Source of the DNA: Bacteroidales bacterium
GTDB lineage: Bacteria; Bacteroidota; Bacteroidia; Bacteroidales; UBA932
Assembly (NCBI GenBank): GCA_024402115.1
Contig: JAKSJQ010000004.1
Span: forward strand, 1 to 64,000
DNA length: 64,000 nt
Reading direction: 5' to 3'
The stretch's first letter is position 1. Each line of letters opens with the position of its first letter. The translations under genes were made by a program, and so were the position numbers. The notes under the pieces are model-generated. The model saw only the letters and a program-made list of their open reading frames with translations, was not told where the DNA came from and made no database searches. This document shows positions 17,732 to 26,078 of the stretch, piece by piece.

Positions 17732-19570
17732 ATGAAAGAATTCTGGCAACTGCTCAAGCGATTCGTGGCTCCGTACAAGAGCTACCTCGCGGGCTCAGTG
17801 TTCCTCAACATATTCTCGGCAGTTTTCAACGTATTTTCGTTCTCGCTGATAATCCCCATCCTGCAGATACTCTTCAAGATGGACACCACGCAGTACCAGA
17901 TGCTCGCGTGGGACACTCCGGGAATGGGAATCAAGGAATTGGCCCTCAACAACTTCTATGCATTCGCACAGCAGCTGATCACAAACTACGGCGGCTCCAC
18001 CACCCTGCTCATACTCGGTCTTTTCCTCGGCATCACCACCGCCCTCAAGTGCGCATGCTACTTCGGTTCGTCGGCAGTGATGATCCCACTCAGGACAGGT
18101 ATAGTCAGGGACATCAGGACCCAGGTATACAACAAGCTCATGGGCCTTCCGATGGGCTTCTACACCGAAGAGAGGAAAGGAGACATCGTGGCTAGGATGA
18201 GCGGTGACGTGAACGAAGTGGAGTACTCGATCATGAGCTCTCTCGACATGCTCATCAAGAACCCTATCCTCATAATCATCTACTTCGCGACCCTCATCGC
18301 CCTGAGCTGGCAGCTCACCCTCTTCACCGTCACCGTGGTTCCTCTCCTCGCATGGGGAATGAGCGCGCTGGGAAAGACCCTCAAGAGGGATTCTCTCGCG
18401 TCCCAGGCCAAGTGGAGCGACATCATGACTCAGCTCGACGAGACACTCGGAGGCCTGCGCATCATCAAGGCCTTCATCGCAGAGGACAAGATGTCAAAAA
18501 GGTTCGAGGACACCTGCAATGACTTCAGGGACATCTACGGGAAGGTGCAGGTACGCCAGGTTTCGGCCCATCCGGTCAGCGAGTTCCTCGGAACATGCAT
18601 GATCATGCTGGTGCTCTGGTTCGGCGGTACCCTCATCCTCAATGAGAGGACCATCATCGATGCTCCGACCTTCATCTTCTACATGATCATACTCTACAGC
18701 GTGCTCCAGCCGCTCAAGGAGTTCTCCAGGGCGGGATACAACATCCCTAAGGGCCTCGCTTCGATGGAGCGTATCGACAAGATACTCCTCACCGAGAACA
18801 ACATAAAGGAACTCGCGGAGCCTGAGGATCTCAGCTCTTTCGAGGACAGCATCGAGTTCAAGGGCGTAAGCTTCCGCTACAACGGCGGCGCCAAGGAGGT
18901 GCTCAGCGACATTGACCTGAAGATAGGAAAGGGCAAGACCATCGCCCTCGTAGGACAGTCCGGCAGCGGAAAGTCCACTCTCGTGGACCTCATCCCTCGC
19001 TACCACGACGTGACCGAAGGCTCGATCACCATCGACGGCAAGGATGTCAGGAACGTGAGGATCAAGGACCTTCGTTCTCTCATCGGAAACGTCAACCAGG
19101 AGGCGATACTTTTCAACGACACCATATTCAACAACATAGCCTTCGGCGTGGAAGGCGCGACGATGGAGCAGGTGGTGGCAGCGGCCAAGGTTGCCAATGC
19201 CCACGACTTCATCATGGAAAAGGAAAATGGTTACGAGACCATGATCGGCGACCGTGGAGGCAAGCTCTCCGGAGGTCAGAGGCAGAGGATAAGCATAGCA
19301 CGAGCTATTCTGAAGAACCCTCCTATCCTCATCCTCGACGAGGCGACTTCCGCACTCGACACAGAGTCCGAGAGGCTCGTTCAGGAGGCTCTCGACCGCC
19401 TCACCACCGACAGGACCACGATTGCAATCGCACACCGTCTCTCGACAATTCGCAACGCGGACGAGATCTGCGTGATGCACGAGGGTAAGATCGTGGAAAG
19501 AGGCCGCCACGAGGAGCTCCTCGCACTCGGCGGCTACTACAAAAAACTTAACGACATGCAGGCTCTCTGA
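17732..19570 (+). CDS. ABC exporter, MsbA-like half-transporter
   Basis: This is a fused membrane-plus-ATPase half-transporter of about 612 residues that would work as a homodimer in the inner membrane. Six hydrophobic helices fall between about residues 20 and 310, and the nucleotide-binding domain follows. Walker A is GQSGSGKST (about 412), the signature LSGGQRQR (about 514), Walker B ILILDEATSALD (about 535), and the switch His is in IAHRLST. The overall pattern is that of lipid A/lipid or drug exporters (MsbA/LmrA type); the substrate is not decidable here. The stop overlaps the next gene's ATG (TGATG), so it is coupled to the amidase gene. Confidence 0.92.
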   Translation: MKEFWQLLKRFVAPYKSYLAGSVFLNIFSAVFNVFSFSLIIPILQILFKMDTTQYQMLAWDTPGMGIKELALNNFYAFAQQLITNYGGSTTLLILGLFLGITTALKCACYFGSSAVMIPLRTGIVRDIRTQVYNKLMGLPMGFYTEERKGDIVARMSGDVNEVEYSIMSSLDMLIKNPILIIIYFATLIALSWQLTLFTVTVVPLLAWGMSALGKTLKRDSLASQAKWSDIMTQLDETLGGLRIIKAFIAEDKMSKRFEDTCNDFRDIYGKVQVRQVSAHPVSEFLGTCMIMLVLWFGGTLILNERTIIDAPTFIFYMIILYSVLQPLKEFSRAGYNIPKGLASMERIDKILLTENNIKELAEPEDLSSFEDSIEFKGVSFRYNGGAKEVLSDIDLKIGKGKTIALVGQSGSGKSTLVDLIPRYHDVTEGSITIDGKDVRNVRIKDLRSLIGNVNQEAILFNDTIFNNIAFGVEGATMEQVVAAAKVANAHDFIMEKENGYETMIGDRGGKLSGGQRQRISIARAILKNPPILILDEATSALDTESERLVQEALDRLTTDRTTIAIAHRLSTIRNADEICVMHEGKIVERGRHEELLALGGYYKKLNDMQAL

Positions 19571-22389
19571 TGAAAGTAAAAGCTGTTTTGACTATCCTGG
19601 CATTGCTGCTGGGTTATGCTGCGTCCGCACAGACCGGACCTTCCGCATGGAAGGAGGTCTGCGACTCGGCCCAGGTAATCATGAAGGAAAAGACCGGAGT
19701 CACGGTCGAGGTAAAGCTGCGTTCTGCACTCAAGAAAGGCAACAGCGTCGAGCTCTACTTTACCGAGCGACTCAAGGACTATCCTTGGAAGAAGGATGAC
19801 GTGAAGTGGTTCAGGCAGCTGCTCAGCGACATGACCCCGGAGTATTGCAAAGGCCTCAAGATAGGAATCATCTACGCTAAGGCGCAGCAGATAGAGGAGC
19901 TTGCGGGCGACCCTCTCGGCAACGACGGAGAACCATTCTCCAAGACATTCCGCACCACGGACCGCAGACATGACGCCAAGCCGTTGACATACAGGGAGGA
20001 CATTCCTCAGTTCGACAAGGGCCTCTTCGGCAGGCACATCGCGCTCTGGCAGAGCCACGGCTATTACTACAACAGGAAGAGCGACAGGTGGATGTGGCAG
20101 AGGGCTCCCCTCTTCACCACGGTCGAGGACGTGTACACCCTCACCTATGTGCTTCCTTTCCTTGCGCCTATGCTCGAGAACGCAGGAGCGAATGTGCTCA
20201 TGCCCCGAGAAAGGGACTACAGCCGCTTCGAGACCATACTCAAGCCCGAGGGCAACAGCTGGAAGGCTGAGATAAGCGAGCGCGGAAAGTACGCCGTGTA
20301 TGTGAAGTACAAGAAGACTTCGACCAGTTCCGACAAGGCGGTCTACACCGTTGGCCACATGGGAGGAAAGACCTCCGTATGCGTGAACCAGAAGATAGGA
20401 GGCGGCGCTATGGTCTACATCGGCAGCTTCGACTTCGACCAGGGCAACTACGAGATCACTCTCAGCAACGAGGGTAGCTCCGGCACCACTGTAGACGCCG
20501 GCCAGATAAAGATAGGCGGTGGCGTGGGTCCTTCAGGCAAGCCGCGCTACGTGGAAGGTGCAAAGTACTGGATGCAGCACACGGGCGTCGACCGCACCGT
20601 ATGGGACCAGAACAACGGCGAGGACGACTACAGAGACGATTTCATGCTCCGCGGAGCATGGGTCAACTGGCTCAGCGCAGGTTCTGCCCTCCATCCGGGC
20701 AAATATGTTCCACCAAAGGACGGAGACGGCAAGAAGCCGGAGGATCGCACAGGTCTTGCGATACCGGTGGACCTTGCCTTCGGTTTCCATTCCGATGCAG
20801 GACTGACTCCTAATGACAGCATAGTCGGTACGCTTTCGATCTATACCCGCCTCAGCGAGAACAAGAGCGTGTTCCCTGACGGGGAGGACCGCGGCATCAA
20901 CCGCCCTCTCACCGACATAGTCCAGACCCAGATCGTCGACGACATACGTCAGCAGTGGAATCCCAAGTGGACCCGACGCGAAATATGGGACAAGTCCTAC
21001 AGCGAGTCCCGCACCCCTAACGTGCCTGCGATGCTCCTCGAGCTTCTCGCGCACCAGAATTTCGAGGACATGAAGTATGGCCTCGACCCTGCGTTCCGAT
21101 TCACCGTCAGCAGGGCTGTCTACAAGGGCATACTGAAATTCCTCAGCAACAGATATGGCTGTCCGTACGTGGTTCAGCCACTTCCTGTCCATGGCTTCGC
21201 AGCAGAAATCAAGGACAAGAACACGGTACGCCTCAGTTGGAAGGCGACCGAGGATCCACTCGAGCCTACCGCAAAGGCCCAGAGCTACTGGCTCTACACC
21301 AGGGTCGATAACGGAGCCTTCGACGACGGAGTCCCTGTCGACGGCAATGCCGTGGACGTGAAGATAATTGACGGTCATGTCTACAGCTGGAAGGTCGCTG
21401 CCGTGAACGAAGGCGGATTCAGCTTCCCATCAGAGATCCTCGCGGCGGGAGTTCCGTCCAGCGGCTCTCTCGACCACAGCGTACTCGTCGTAAACAACTT
21501 CACCAGGGTCGGAGGTCCTGTATGGTTGGACACCGAGCATTATGCAGGATTCAACACCAACCTCGACGGTGGTGTTCCTTATATTTCCAATCCGGGCTAC
21601 ATCGGCGAGATGTACGAGTGGAGAAGGGACATGAAATGGAAGACCGACGATGACGCGGGATTCGGTGCATCATTCCTCGACCATGCAGGTACGCCTGTCG
21701 CAGGCAACACCTTCGATTTCGTTGCCGTCCATGGAAAGGCCATACTCTCTTCGGGCCATGCATTCAGCTCCGCCAGCAGCGAATGGTTTGCCACAAGCTG
21801 CGAGAGCGCATGGGCAGTGGACCTTATCTGCGGAAAGCAGATGACCGTAAAGACCGGAACCAGCGGTGCTCCTAAATACACCGTATTCACCCAGTCCATC
21901 CAGGACAAGATCAGTTCCCTCACCCTCGCAGGAACGCATTTCCTCGTATCCGGAGCCAATATCGCGAAGGACGCGAGCGACAATTTCTGGCCAGTCGACA
22001 TCGATCCTGCATTCAAGAAGGCCACCGAGAAGTTCATGTCCAATACTCTCGGCTACACCCACATGTCCTCACACGGAACACGCAGCGCAAACGTCACCAC
22101 GGACGGCGGACGCAAGTCTCCTGAGACCACCATGAAGATCAGGGATTTCCACTTCAACAACGTCCTTTCCGAAGACAGGTATTGCGTAGAGTCAGCTGAT
22201 GCGATTGCACCGGCAGACAGCAAGGGACGCGGTTTCCTCAGATATGCGGACAGCGGAACCACAGCCGGCATCTGCTACAACCCTGGCAAGTACAAGACCG
22301 TCTGCCTGGGCTTCCCTATCGAGGTCATAACAGACGATGAGGCGATAAATGAACTTATCGCCTCATCGATCAGGTATTTCGAAAGATAG
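19570..22389 (+). CDS. Large secreted amidase-like protein with golvesin and FnIII domains
   Basis: This 939-residue exported protein (signal peptide ending YAASA-Q) is of the type often labelled 'xanthan lyase' in Bacteroidetes. It looks like a split Amidase_3 (N-acetylmuramoyl-L-alanine amidase) catalytic domain: HIALWQSHGYY (about 156) for the first zinc site, FGFHSDAG (about 404) for the zinc His, and MLLELLAHQNF (about 488) with the catalytic Glu. A golvesin-like beta domain (about 240-320) is inserted between them. A fibronectin type III domain covers about 540-630, and a C-terminal domain of about 300 residues of unknown type follows. A role in peptidoglycan or surface polymer processing is inferred. 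It overlaps the exporter stop by one base. Confidence 0.75.
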   Translation: MKVKAVLTILALLLGYAASAQTGPSAWKEVCDSAQVIMKEKTGVTVEVKLRSALKKGNSVELYFTERLKDYPWKKDDVKWFRQLLSDMTPEYCKGLKIGIIYAKAQQIEELAGDPLGNDGEPFSKTFRTTDRRHDAKPLTYREDIPQFDKGLFGRHIALWQSHGYYYNRKSDRWMWQRAPLFTTVEDVYTLTYVLPFLAPMLENAGANVLMPRERDYSRFETILKPEGNSWKAEISERGKYAVYVKYKKTSTSSDKAVYTVGHMGGKTSVCVNQKIGGGAMVYIGSFDFDQGNYEITLSNEGSSGTTVDAGQIKIGGGVGPSGKPRYVEGAKYWMQHTGVDRTVWDQNNGEDDYRDDFMLRGAWVNWLSAGSALHPGKYVPPKDGDGKKPEDRTGLAIPVDLAFGFHSDAGLTPNDSIVGTLSIYTRLSENKSVFPDGEDRGINRPLTDIVQTQIVDDIRQQWNPKWTRREIWDKSYSESRTPNVPAMLLELLAHQNFEDMKYGLDPAFRFTVSRAVYKGILKFLSNRYGCPYVVQPLPVHGFAAEIKDKNTVRLSWKATEDPLEPTAKAQSYWLYTRVDNGAFDDGVPVDGNAVDVKIIDGHVYSWKVAAVNEGGFSFPSEILAAGVPSSGSLDHSVLVVNNFTRVGGPVWLDTEHYAGFNTNLDGGVPYISNPGYIGEMYEWRRDMKWKTDDDAGFGASFLDHAGTPVAGNTFDFVAVHGKAILSSGHAFSSASSEWFATSCESAWAVDLICGKQMTVKTGTSGAPKYTVFTQSIQDKISSLTLAGTHFLVSGANIAKDASDNFWPVDIDPAFKKATEKFMSNTLGYTHMSSHGTRSANVTTDGGRKSPETTMKIRDFHFNNVLSEDRYCVESADAIAPADSKGRGFLRYADSGTTAGICYNPGKYKTVCLGFPIEVITDDEAINELIASSIRYFER

Positions 22390-22403
22390 CTTTTCCGATT
22401 ATC

Positions 22404-23750
22404 TTACTTCCAGTCGTAGAGCTTCTGGAAATAGGCCCTGAGTTCATCCCACTTGTAATATGGTGCGATGTCTGACTTGAGGCCTGGAAGGCTGATTTCC
22501 TTCTCGTTATAGAGTATCTTGGCGATGACCTCGCCCTTCTTGTCCTTGTAGAATATCATCTGGCAGTTGGTAGCCATAGGAATCTGCTGGAAGGCGTACC
22601 ATCCGTTCTTATGGGCGTCTGCGACCTTGAAGCGCCTACCCTGAAGATCGTCAACGCCGAGGAGAGCGAAGAGAGGAAGGATGGCTGTATCATGGCCGAA
22701 GCGAAGGTCTGCTGCCCTGTGGCTGCCGTTCTTCACTGCCTCGTCTGCCTTGTCCATGAAGTCCTTGAGAAGAGGACGTGCTGCCCAGCGCACATTGTCG
22801 CCGGTCTCAATCGAAGCCGCCCACATCCTGTAGATATTGTCGTTGCCCGAAGCCCAGAGGTACTCGATCTCCTCAGGGGTGAAGAACTCGCTGAAGATGT
22901 CAATTCCCATGAAGTCGATGAGCTGGCTGAAGCTTGCGGCAGAGAAAGCAGCCTTCACGAATGGCTCAGGATTGCCGATGACTGCCATAGCCATAGGGAA
23001 ATTGGTGACGAGAGGCCTTACGAACCTGGTGAAATCATATCCAGGGATGCCCGGAGCCGGTGCATAAGGTGGATTTGCAGGAGGCATCATTCCGCCGAAG
23101 AAAGGCATTCTGCCGCCTGGAGGAGGACCTGGCATCTGAGGAGGCTCATTGCCTGGAGCATATACACGGAGACTTGGATTGATGTATGCCATGTAGCGTT
23201 CGCCGGTGGTGAAGCTGAAGTCCTTGTCAGGGTACGCTTCCTTAAGGCTGTATGCGAAATTGGTCATGCTGACTATGCAGCGCTGGCTGGTGCTGGCGAC
23301 GCAGCTTACCTCCTCACGGTCCTTCGCCTTGAAGACCTCAGGATACCTTGAAGCCATTCTCGCAGCGATCTGCCTATGCTCCCTCGCTCCGCGTGGGGTC
23401 AGCATTCCTTCCATTCCAACGTGCTCGTCCTGAATTGCGGTCACCTCCTGGAGAAGTTTCTTGCCCTGAGCGGTAAGAAGACCGAGGGAGTCAAGATGCG
23501 ACAGGGTCCTGATAGCAGTGTTCGCGAAAGTCGCGTTCTGCTCGTACCTTGATCCATGGCGTCCGTAATGGGTGATATAGAAAGGCTTGAAGCCCTTCGG
23601 AGCCGGGGTATCATGAATCTCACAGAACTCGTAAGAATGCATGTTGTTGGCAGCGCGATCCGGATTTTCCCTAAGGAGGGAAAGCGCATCCTGGGCGCTG
23701 ATGCTGACGCAGAGAGATAGTGCCAGCAAGGAGATAAGTACTTTCTTCAT
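22404..23750 (-). CDS. Secreted histidine-type phosphatase (histidine acid phosphatase family)
   Basis: This is an exported phosphatase of 448 residues (signal peptide MKKVLISLLALSLCVSISA-Q). The clan signature HYGRHGSRYE (about residue 59) holds the phosphorylated His and the phosphate-binding Arg residues. The distal acid motif GHDTAILP is near residue 360. The family includes phytase-like MINPP enzymes of Bacteroides, which use HAE rather than HD, so the HD here points to a general acid phosphatase/phytase relative. A Pro/Gly/Met-rich insertion (about 185-225) is unusual. Longer in-frame starts up to 24137 run through the promoter and into the divergent gene and were discarded. Confidence 0.85.
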   Translation of the reverse strand: MKKVLISLLALSLCVSISAQDALSLLRENPDRAANNMHSYEFCEIHDTPAPKGFKPFYITHYGRHGSRYEQNATFANTAIRTLSHLDSLGLLTAQGKKLLQEVTAIQDEHVGMEGMLTPRGAREHRQIAARMASRYPEVFKAKDREEVSCVASTSQRCIVSMTNFAYSLKEAYPDKDFSFTTGERYMAYINPSLRVYAPGNEPPQMPGPPPGGRMPFFGGMMPPANPPYAPAPGIPGYDFTRFVRPLVTNFPMAMAVIGNPEPFVKAAFSAASFSQLIDFMGIDIFSEFFTPEEIEYLWASGNDNIYRMWAASIETGDNVRWAARPLLKDFMDKADEAVKNGSHRAADLRFGHDTAILPLFALLGVDDLQGRRFKVADAHKNGWYAFQQIPMATNCQMIFYKDKKGEVIAKILYNEKEISLPGLKSDIAPYYKWDELRAYFQKLYDWK

Positions 23751-23774
23751 TGGCGTGTCATTAACGGGTTGTAA

Positions 23775-23806
23775 CAAAAGTAGGCATTTTTTCTCAATAA
23801 AGTCAA
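23775..23806 (-). promoter_or_regulatory. Promoter for the histidine phosphatase gene
   Basis: On the minus strand TTG (23806-23804), a 21-base spacer, then TACTTTTG (23782-23775). It is placed 25 bases before the ATG at 23750. Confidence 0.65.
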
Positions 23807-23834
23807 CGGTTCTTCTGATTCTCCGCATTATTGT

Positions 23835-23842
23835 TATCTTTG
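23835..23842 (+). promoter_or_regulatory. -7 box for the CyuA-like gene
   Basis: TATCTTTG lies 26 bases before the ATG at 23868. No -33 at consensus spacing. Confidence 0.5.
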
Positions 23843-23867
23843 TAATAGACCAAAGAGCATAATAAAA

Positions 23868-25205
23868 ATGACAGTCAGAGAAGCCGAAATCCTGGAACTC
23901 ATCAACAAGGAAGTGAAGCCCGCGCTCGGTTGTACCGAGCCTATCGCCGTCGCACTCGCGGTAGCCAAGGCTGCCGAAATCCTCAGGGACGGGCGCGGAA
24001 AGGACCCGGACCGCAAGGGCCACATCTGCGACCACTGCGAGGCCAGGAACGCCAGCATTCTTGTGGAAGTCAGCGGCAACATCCTTAAGAACGGAATGGG
24101 AGTCGGAATCCCCGGCACCGGAATGGTCGGCCTGCACATCGCAGCGGCACTCGGTTCCGTATGCGGAAAGTCATCATACGGTCTTGAGGTCCTCCATGAC
24201 CTCGACGCTGAATCCATAGCCCAGGCCAAGGAGATGGTGGAGAAGGGAAAGGTCACGGTCAAGCTCGCCGACACTCCCCTGAAGCTCTATGTGGAAGCAA
24301 CCATCACCTGCGGTCCTCACTCCGCCTCAGCCCAGATCAAGAACGACCATGACAACATCACCGGGACATGGTTCGACCACTCGCTCCTCAGCAGCAAGGA
24401 AGAGGTCAAGGGCGGCAGCTCAGAGGAGAAGACCACCCTTGACTATCACCTGACAGTCAAGGAGATATACGATTTCGCGAACTCTGTCGCATTCGAAGAT
24501 ATCAAGTTCGTTCTCTCATCGAGGGACATGAACCTCGCACTCGCAAGGGAAGGCCTCCACGGAGACTATGGTCTCAAGGTCGGAAAGACCCTCTGCAACC
24601 CTCTCCATAACGAGATCTACGGCAAGGACTTCCTCACATACGCAATGTCCATGACGGCAGCGGCATCCGACGCCCGAATGGCCGGATGTACTCTCCCTGC
24701 GATGAGCAACTCCGGTTCCGGCAACCAGGGAATCACCGTCACGATGCCTGTCATCTCATACTCCCTCAAATATGAGGTCAGCGAGGAAACGCTCGCGAGA
24801 GCGCTCGTACTCGCCCACCTCGTCGCCATCCACATCAAGGGATACCTCGGCAAGCTTTCGGCTCTCTGCGGCTGCGTAATCGCTTCCACAGGTTCGTCCT
24901 GCGGTATAGTGTACCTCAGAGGCGGCTCCTATGAGCAGGTCTGCTCCGCGATCAAGAACATGATAGGAAACATCACCGGAATGGTATGCGACGGTGCGAA
25001 GGTCGGCTGCGCGCTCAAGGTGGCCAGCGGAGTCAGCAGCTCGCTCCAGGCCGCGGTGCTCGCGATGGACGGCACCTGCATCTCGTCCAACGACGGAATC
25101 ATCGAGGATGACATCGAGAAGACCATCCAGAATCTCGGCCGCATCGGCTCGGTCGGAATGCAGAGCACTGATTCCATGATACTTGAAATCATGGTCTGCA
25201 AGTAA
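23868..25205 (+). CDS. cyuA: CyuA/YhaM-family L-cysteine desulfidase
   Basis: This is a 445-residue cytosolic protein of the UPF0597/CyuA family, which is related to the serine dehydratase alpha chain. Characterised members degrade L-cysteine to pyruvate, sulfide and ammonia using an iron-sulfur cluster. Candidate cluster cysteines are in ALGCTEPIA (about residue 22), ALCGCVIASTGSSCG (about 327-339) and GAKVGCALK (about 382). SGSGNQGI is the conserved glycine-rich segment (about 284). An N-terminal CDHC pair (about 50) may also bind metal. It stands alone between the phosphatase promoter and the arginine operon. Serine-dehydratase-like activity is the alternative. Confidence 0.85.
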   Translation: MTVREAEILELINKEVKPALGCTEPIAVALAVAKAAEILRDGRGKDPDRKGHICDHCEARNASILVEVSGNILKNGMGVGIPGTGMVGLHIAAALGSVCGKSSYGLEVLHDLDAESIAQAKEMVEKGKVTVKLADTPLKLYVEATITCGPHSASAQIKNDHDNITGTWFDHSLLSSKEEVKGGSSEEKTTLDYHLTVKEIYDFANSVAFEDIKFVLSSRDMNLALAREGLHGDYGLKVGKTLCNPLHNEIYGKDFLTYAMSMTAAASDARMAGCTLPAMSNSGSGNQGITVTMPVISYSLKYEVSEETLARALVLAHLVAIHIKGYLGKLSALCGCVIASTGSSCGIVYLRGGSYEQVCSAIKNMIGNITGMVCDGAKVGCALKVASGVSSSLQAAVLAMDGTCISSNDGIIEDDIEKTIQNLGRIGSVGMQSTDSMILEIMVCK

Positions 25206-25244
25206 ATTTCCCCAGAAAAGCGAGGATAATAAATATATTATATT

Positions 25245-25252
25245 TATCTTTG
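25245..25252 (+). promoter_or_regulatory. -7 box for the arginine operon
   Basis: TATCTTTG in a very AT-rich stretch, 40 bases after the cyuA stop and about 238 bases before the first arg ATG. No consensus -33. Confidence 0.5.
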
Positions 25253-25489
25253 TGGCTCTATGAAAGAGTCGCAGAACATATCATCTATAGTCCGAGTCCG
25301 AATCTAGGAGGGTTCTCCCTCCCAAATTCAGGAATCTCGATGCGACGTCCAGTCAACAAATCCTCTTCGAATTCCCATGTGACAATTGCAATTGACAATC
25401 GAGGTTTGTCTTGCCGTTAGGGTTGCTATGTGCCATGGCCGATGAAGGTAAATCCAAGAAAAAAAGAAAGAAAAAGTCTACATAAGATA
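25253..25489 (+). promoter_or_regulatory. Long structured leader of the arginine operon
   Basis: This untranslated leader of about 235 bases precedes the first arg gene. It contains a GGCTCT/AGAGTC stem-loop just after the promoter box, a perfect GGAGGG-TTCT-CCCTCC hairpin (25307-25322), a CTCGAT/ATCGAG long-range pairing (about 25336 with about 25400), and a 12-bp palindrome CAATTGCAATTG near 25383. A mini-ORF ends 4 bases before the first gene. No U-run follows any stem, so it is not a standard terminator/attenuator, and I do not recognise a known riboswitch class. Regulation by arginine, through RNA structure or an ArgR-like protein at the palindrome, is a guess from position. Confidence 0.45.
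25435..25485 (+). CDS. Lys/Arg-rich mini-ORF in the arginine leader
   Basis: ATG at 25435 to TAA at 25483 encodes the 16-residue peptide MADEGKSKKKRKKKST. Eight of its residues are Lys or Arg, seven of them consecutive. It stops 4 bases before the ATG of the acyltransferase, so terminating ribosomes could reinitiate there. A basic leader peptide ahead of an arginine operon could sense charged tRNA, but lysine codons outnumber arginine codons and no attenuator stem is evident, so it may be chance. The same stretch read in another frame could extend the acyltransferase (GTG 25430 or ATG 25442). Confidence 0.3.
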   Translation: MADEGKSKKKRKKKST

Positions 25490-26053
25490 ATGGAAATCAA
25501 TGTTTCAGTGGCTAATGAAAGCCACACCAAGTACGCCCAGGAGATCTGTGACGAGATCTACATCTCCTCTCAGGAGAGGAAGACTGGTATAGCAAAGCGT
25601 ACTCCCGAGTATATCTGCGAGAAGATACTCGCCGGCAAGGCTGTGATAGCGTTGTCGGAGGACGGCGAGTTCGCCGGCTTCTCATATATCGAGTCATGGG
25701 GCGGCAAGAGCTTCGTCGCAAACTCAGGACTCATCGTACACCACAAATTCAGAGGCCTCGGTCTCGCGAAGAGGATCAAGGAGCAGACTTTCCGTCTCTC
25801 ACGCCAGCTCTTCCCTGACGCGAAGATCTTCAGCATCACCACAGGCGCAGCCGTGATGAAGATGAACTACGAGTTCGGATTCAGGCCAGTGCCGTTCAGC
25901 GAGCTCACAGACGACCCTGAGTTCGGGAAGGGTTGCCAGGGATGCCGTCATTTCGACATCCTCGAGAGCCACGACTACAAGATGTGCATCTGCACCGGTC
26001 TCCTTTACGACCCTAAGGAGCACATCGAGATCCACAATCCAGACAAGGACTAA
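25490..26053 (+). CDS. GNAT acyltransferase opening the arginine operon (N-acylglutamate synthase type)
   Basis: This is a GNAT-fold protein of 187 residues from MEINVSVANESH, the start that matches the Bacteroides homologues as I remember them. The acyl-CoA loop RGLGLAKRIKEQ lies near residue 86, and a Cys-rich tail (GCQGCRH...CICTG) may bind metal. In Bacteroidales a protein like this heads the arginine operon and is thought to acylate glutamate (succinyl- or acetyl-CoA) in place of classical ArgA/ArgJ; no argJ or argA is present here. It precedes argG by 25 bases. Longer starts at 25430 or 25442 would add a basic tail. Confidence 0.75.
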   Translation: MEINVSVANESHTKYAQEICDEIYISSQERKTGIAKRTPEYICEKILAGKAVIALSEDGEFAGFSYIESWGGKSFVANSGLIVHHKFRGLGLAKRIKEQTFRLSRQLFPDAKIFSITTGAAVMKMNYEFGFRPVPFSELTDDPEFGKGCQGCRHFDILESHDYKMCICTGLLYDPKEHIEIHNPDKD

Positions 26054-26078
26054 ACTGAAATATAAAAGACACAAAGAT

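Noticed and set aside
23751..24137. N-terminal extension of the histidine phosphatase frame.
   Set aside because: It crosses the gene's own promoter and runs antisense into the start of cyuA; the signal peptide at 23750 defines the start.
25430..25489. Longer form of the arginine-operon acyltransferase starting at 25430 or 25442.
   Set aside because: It adds a low-complexity Lys/Arg tail absent from the homologues I remember; the ATG at 25490 gives the family's usual beginning.
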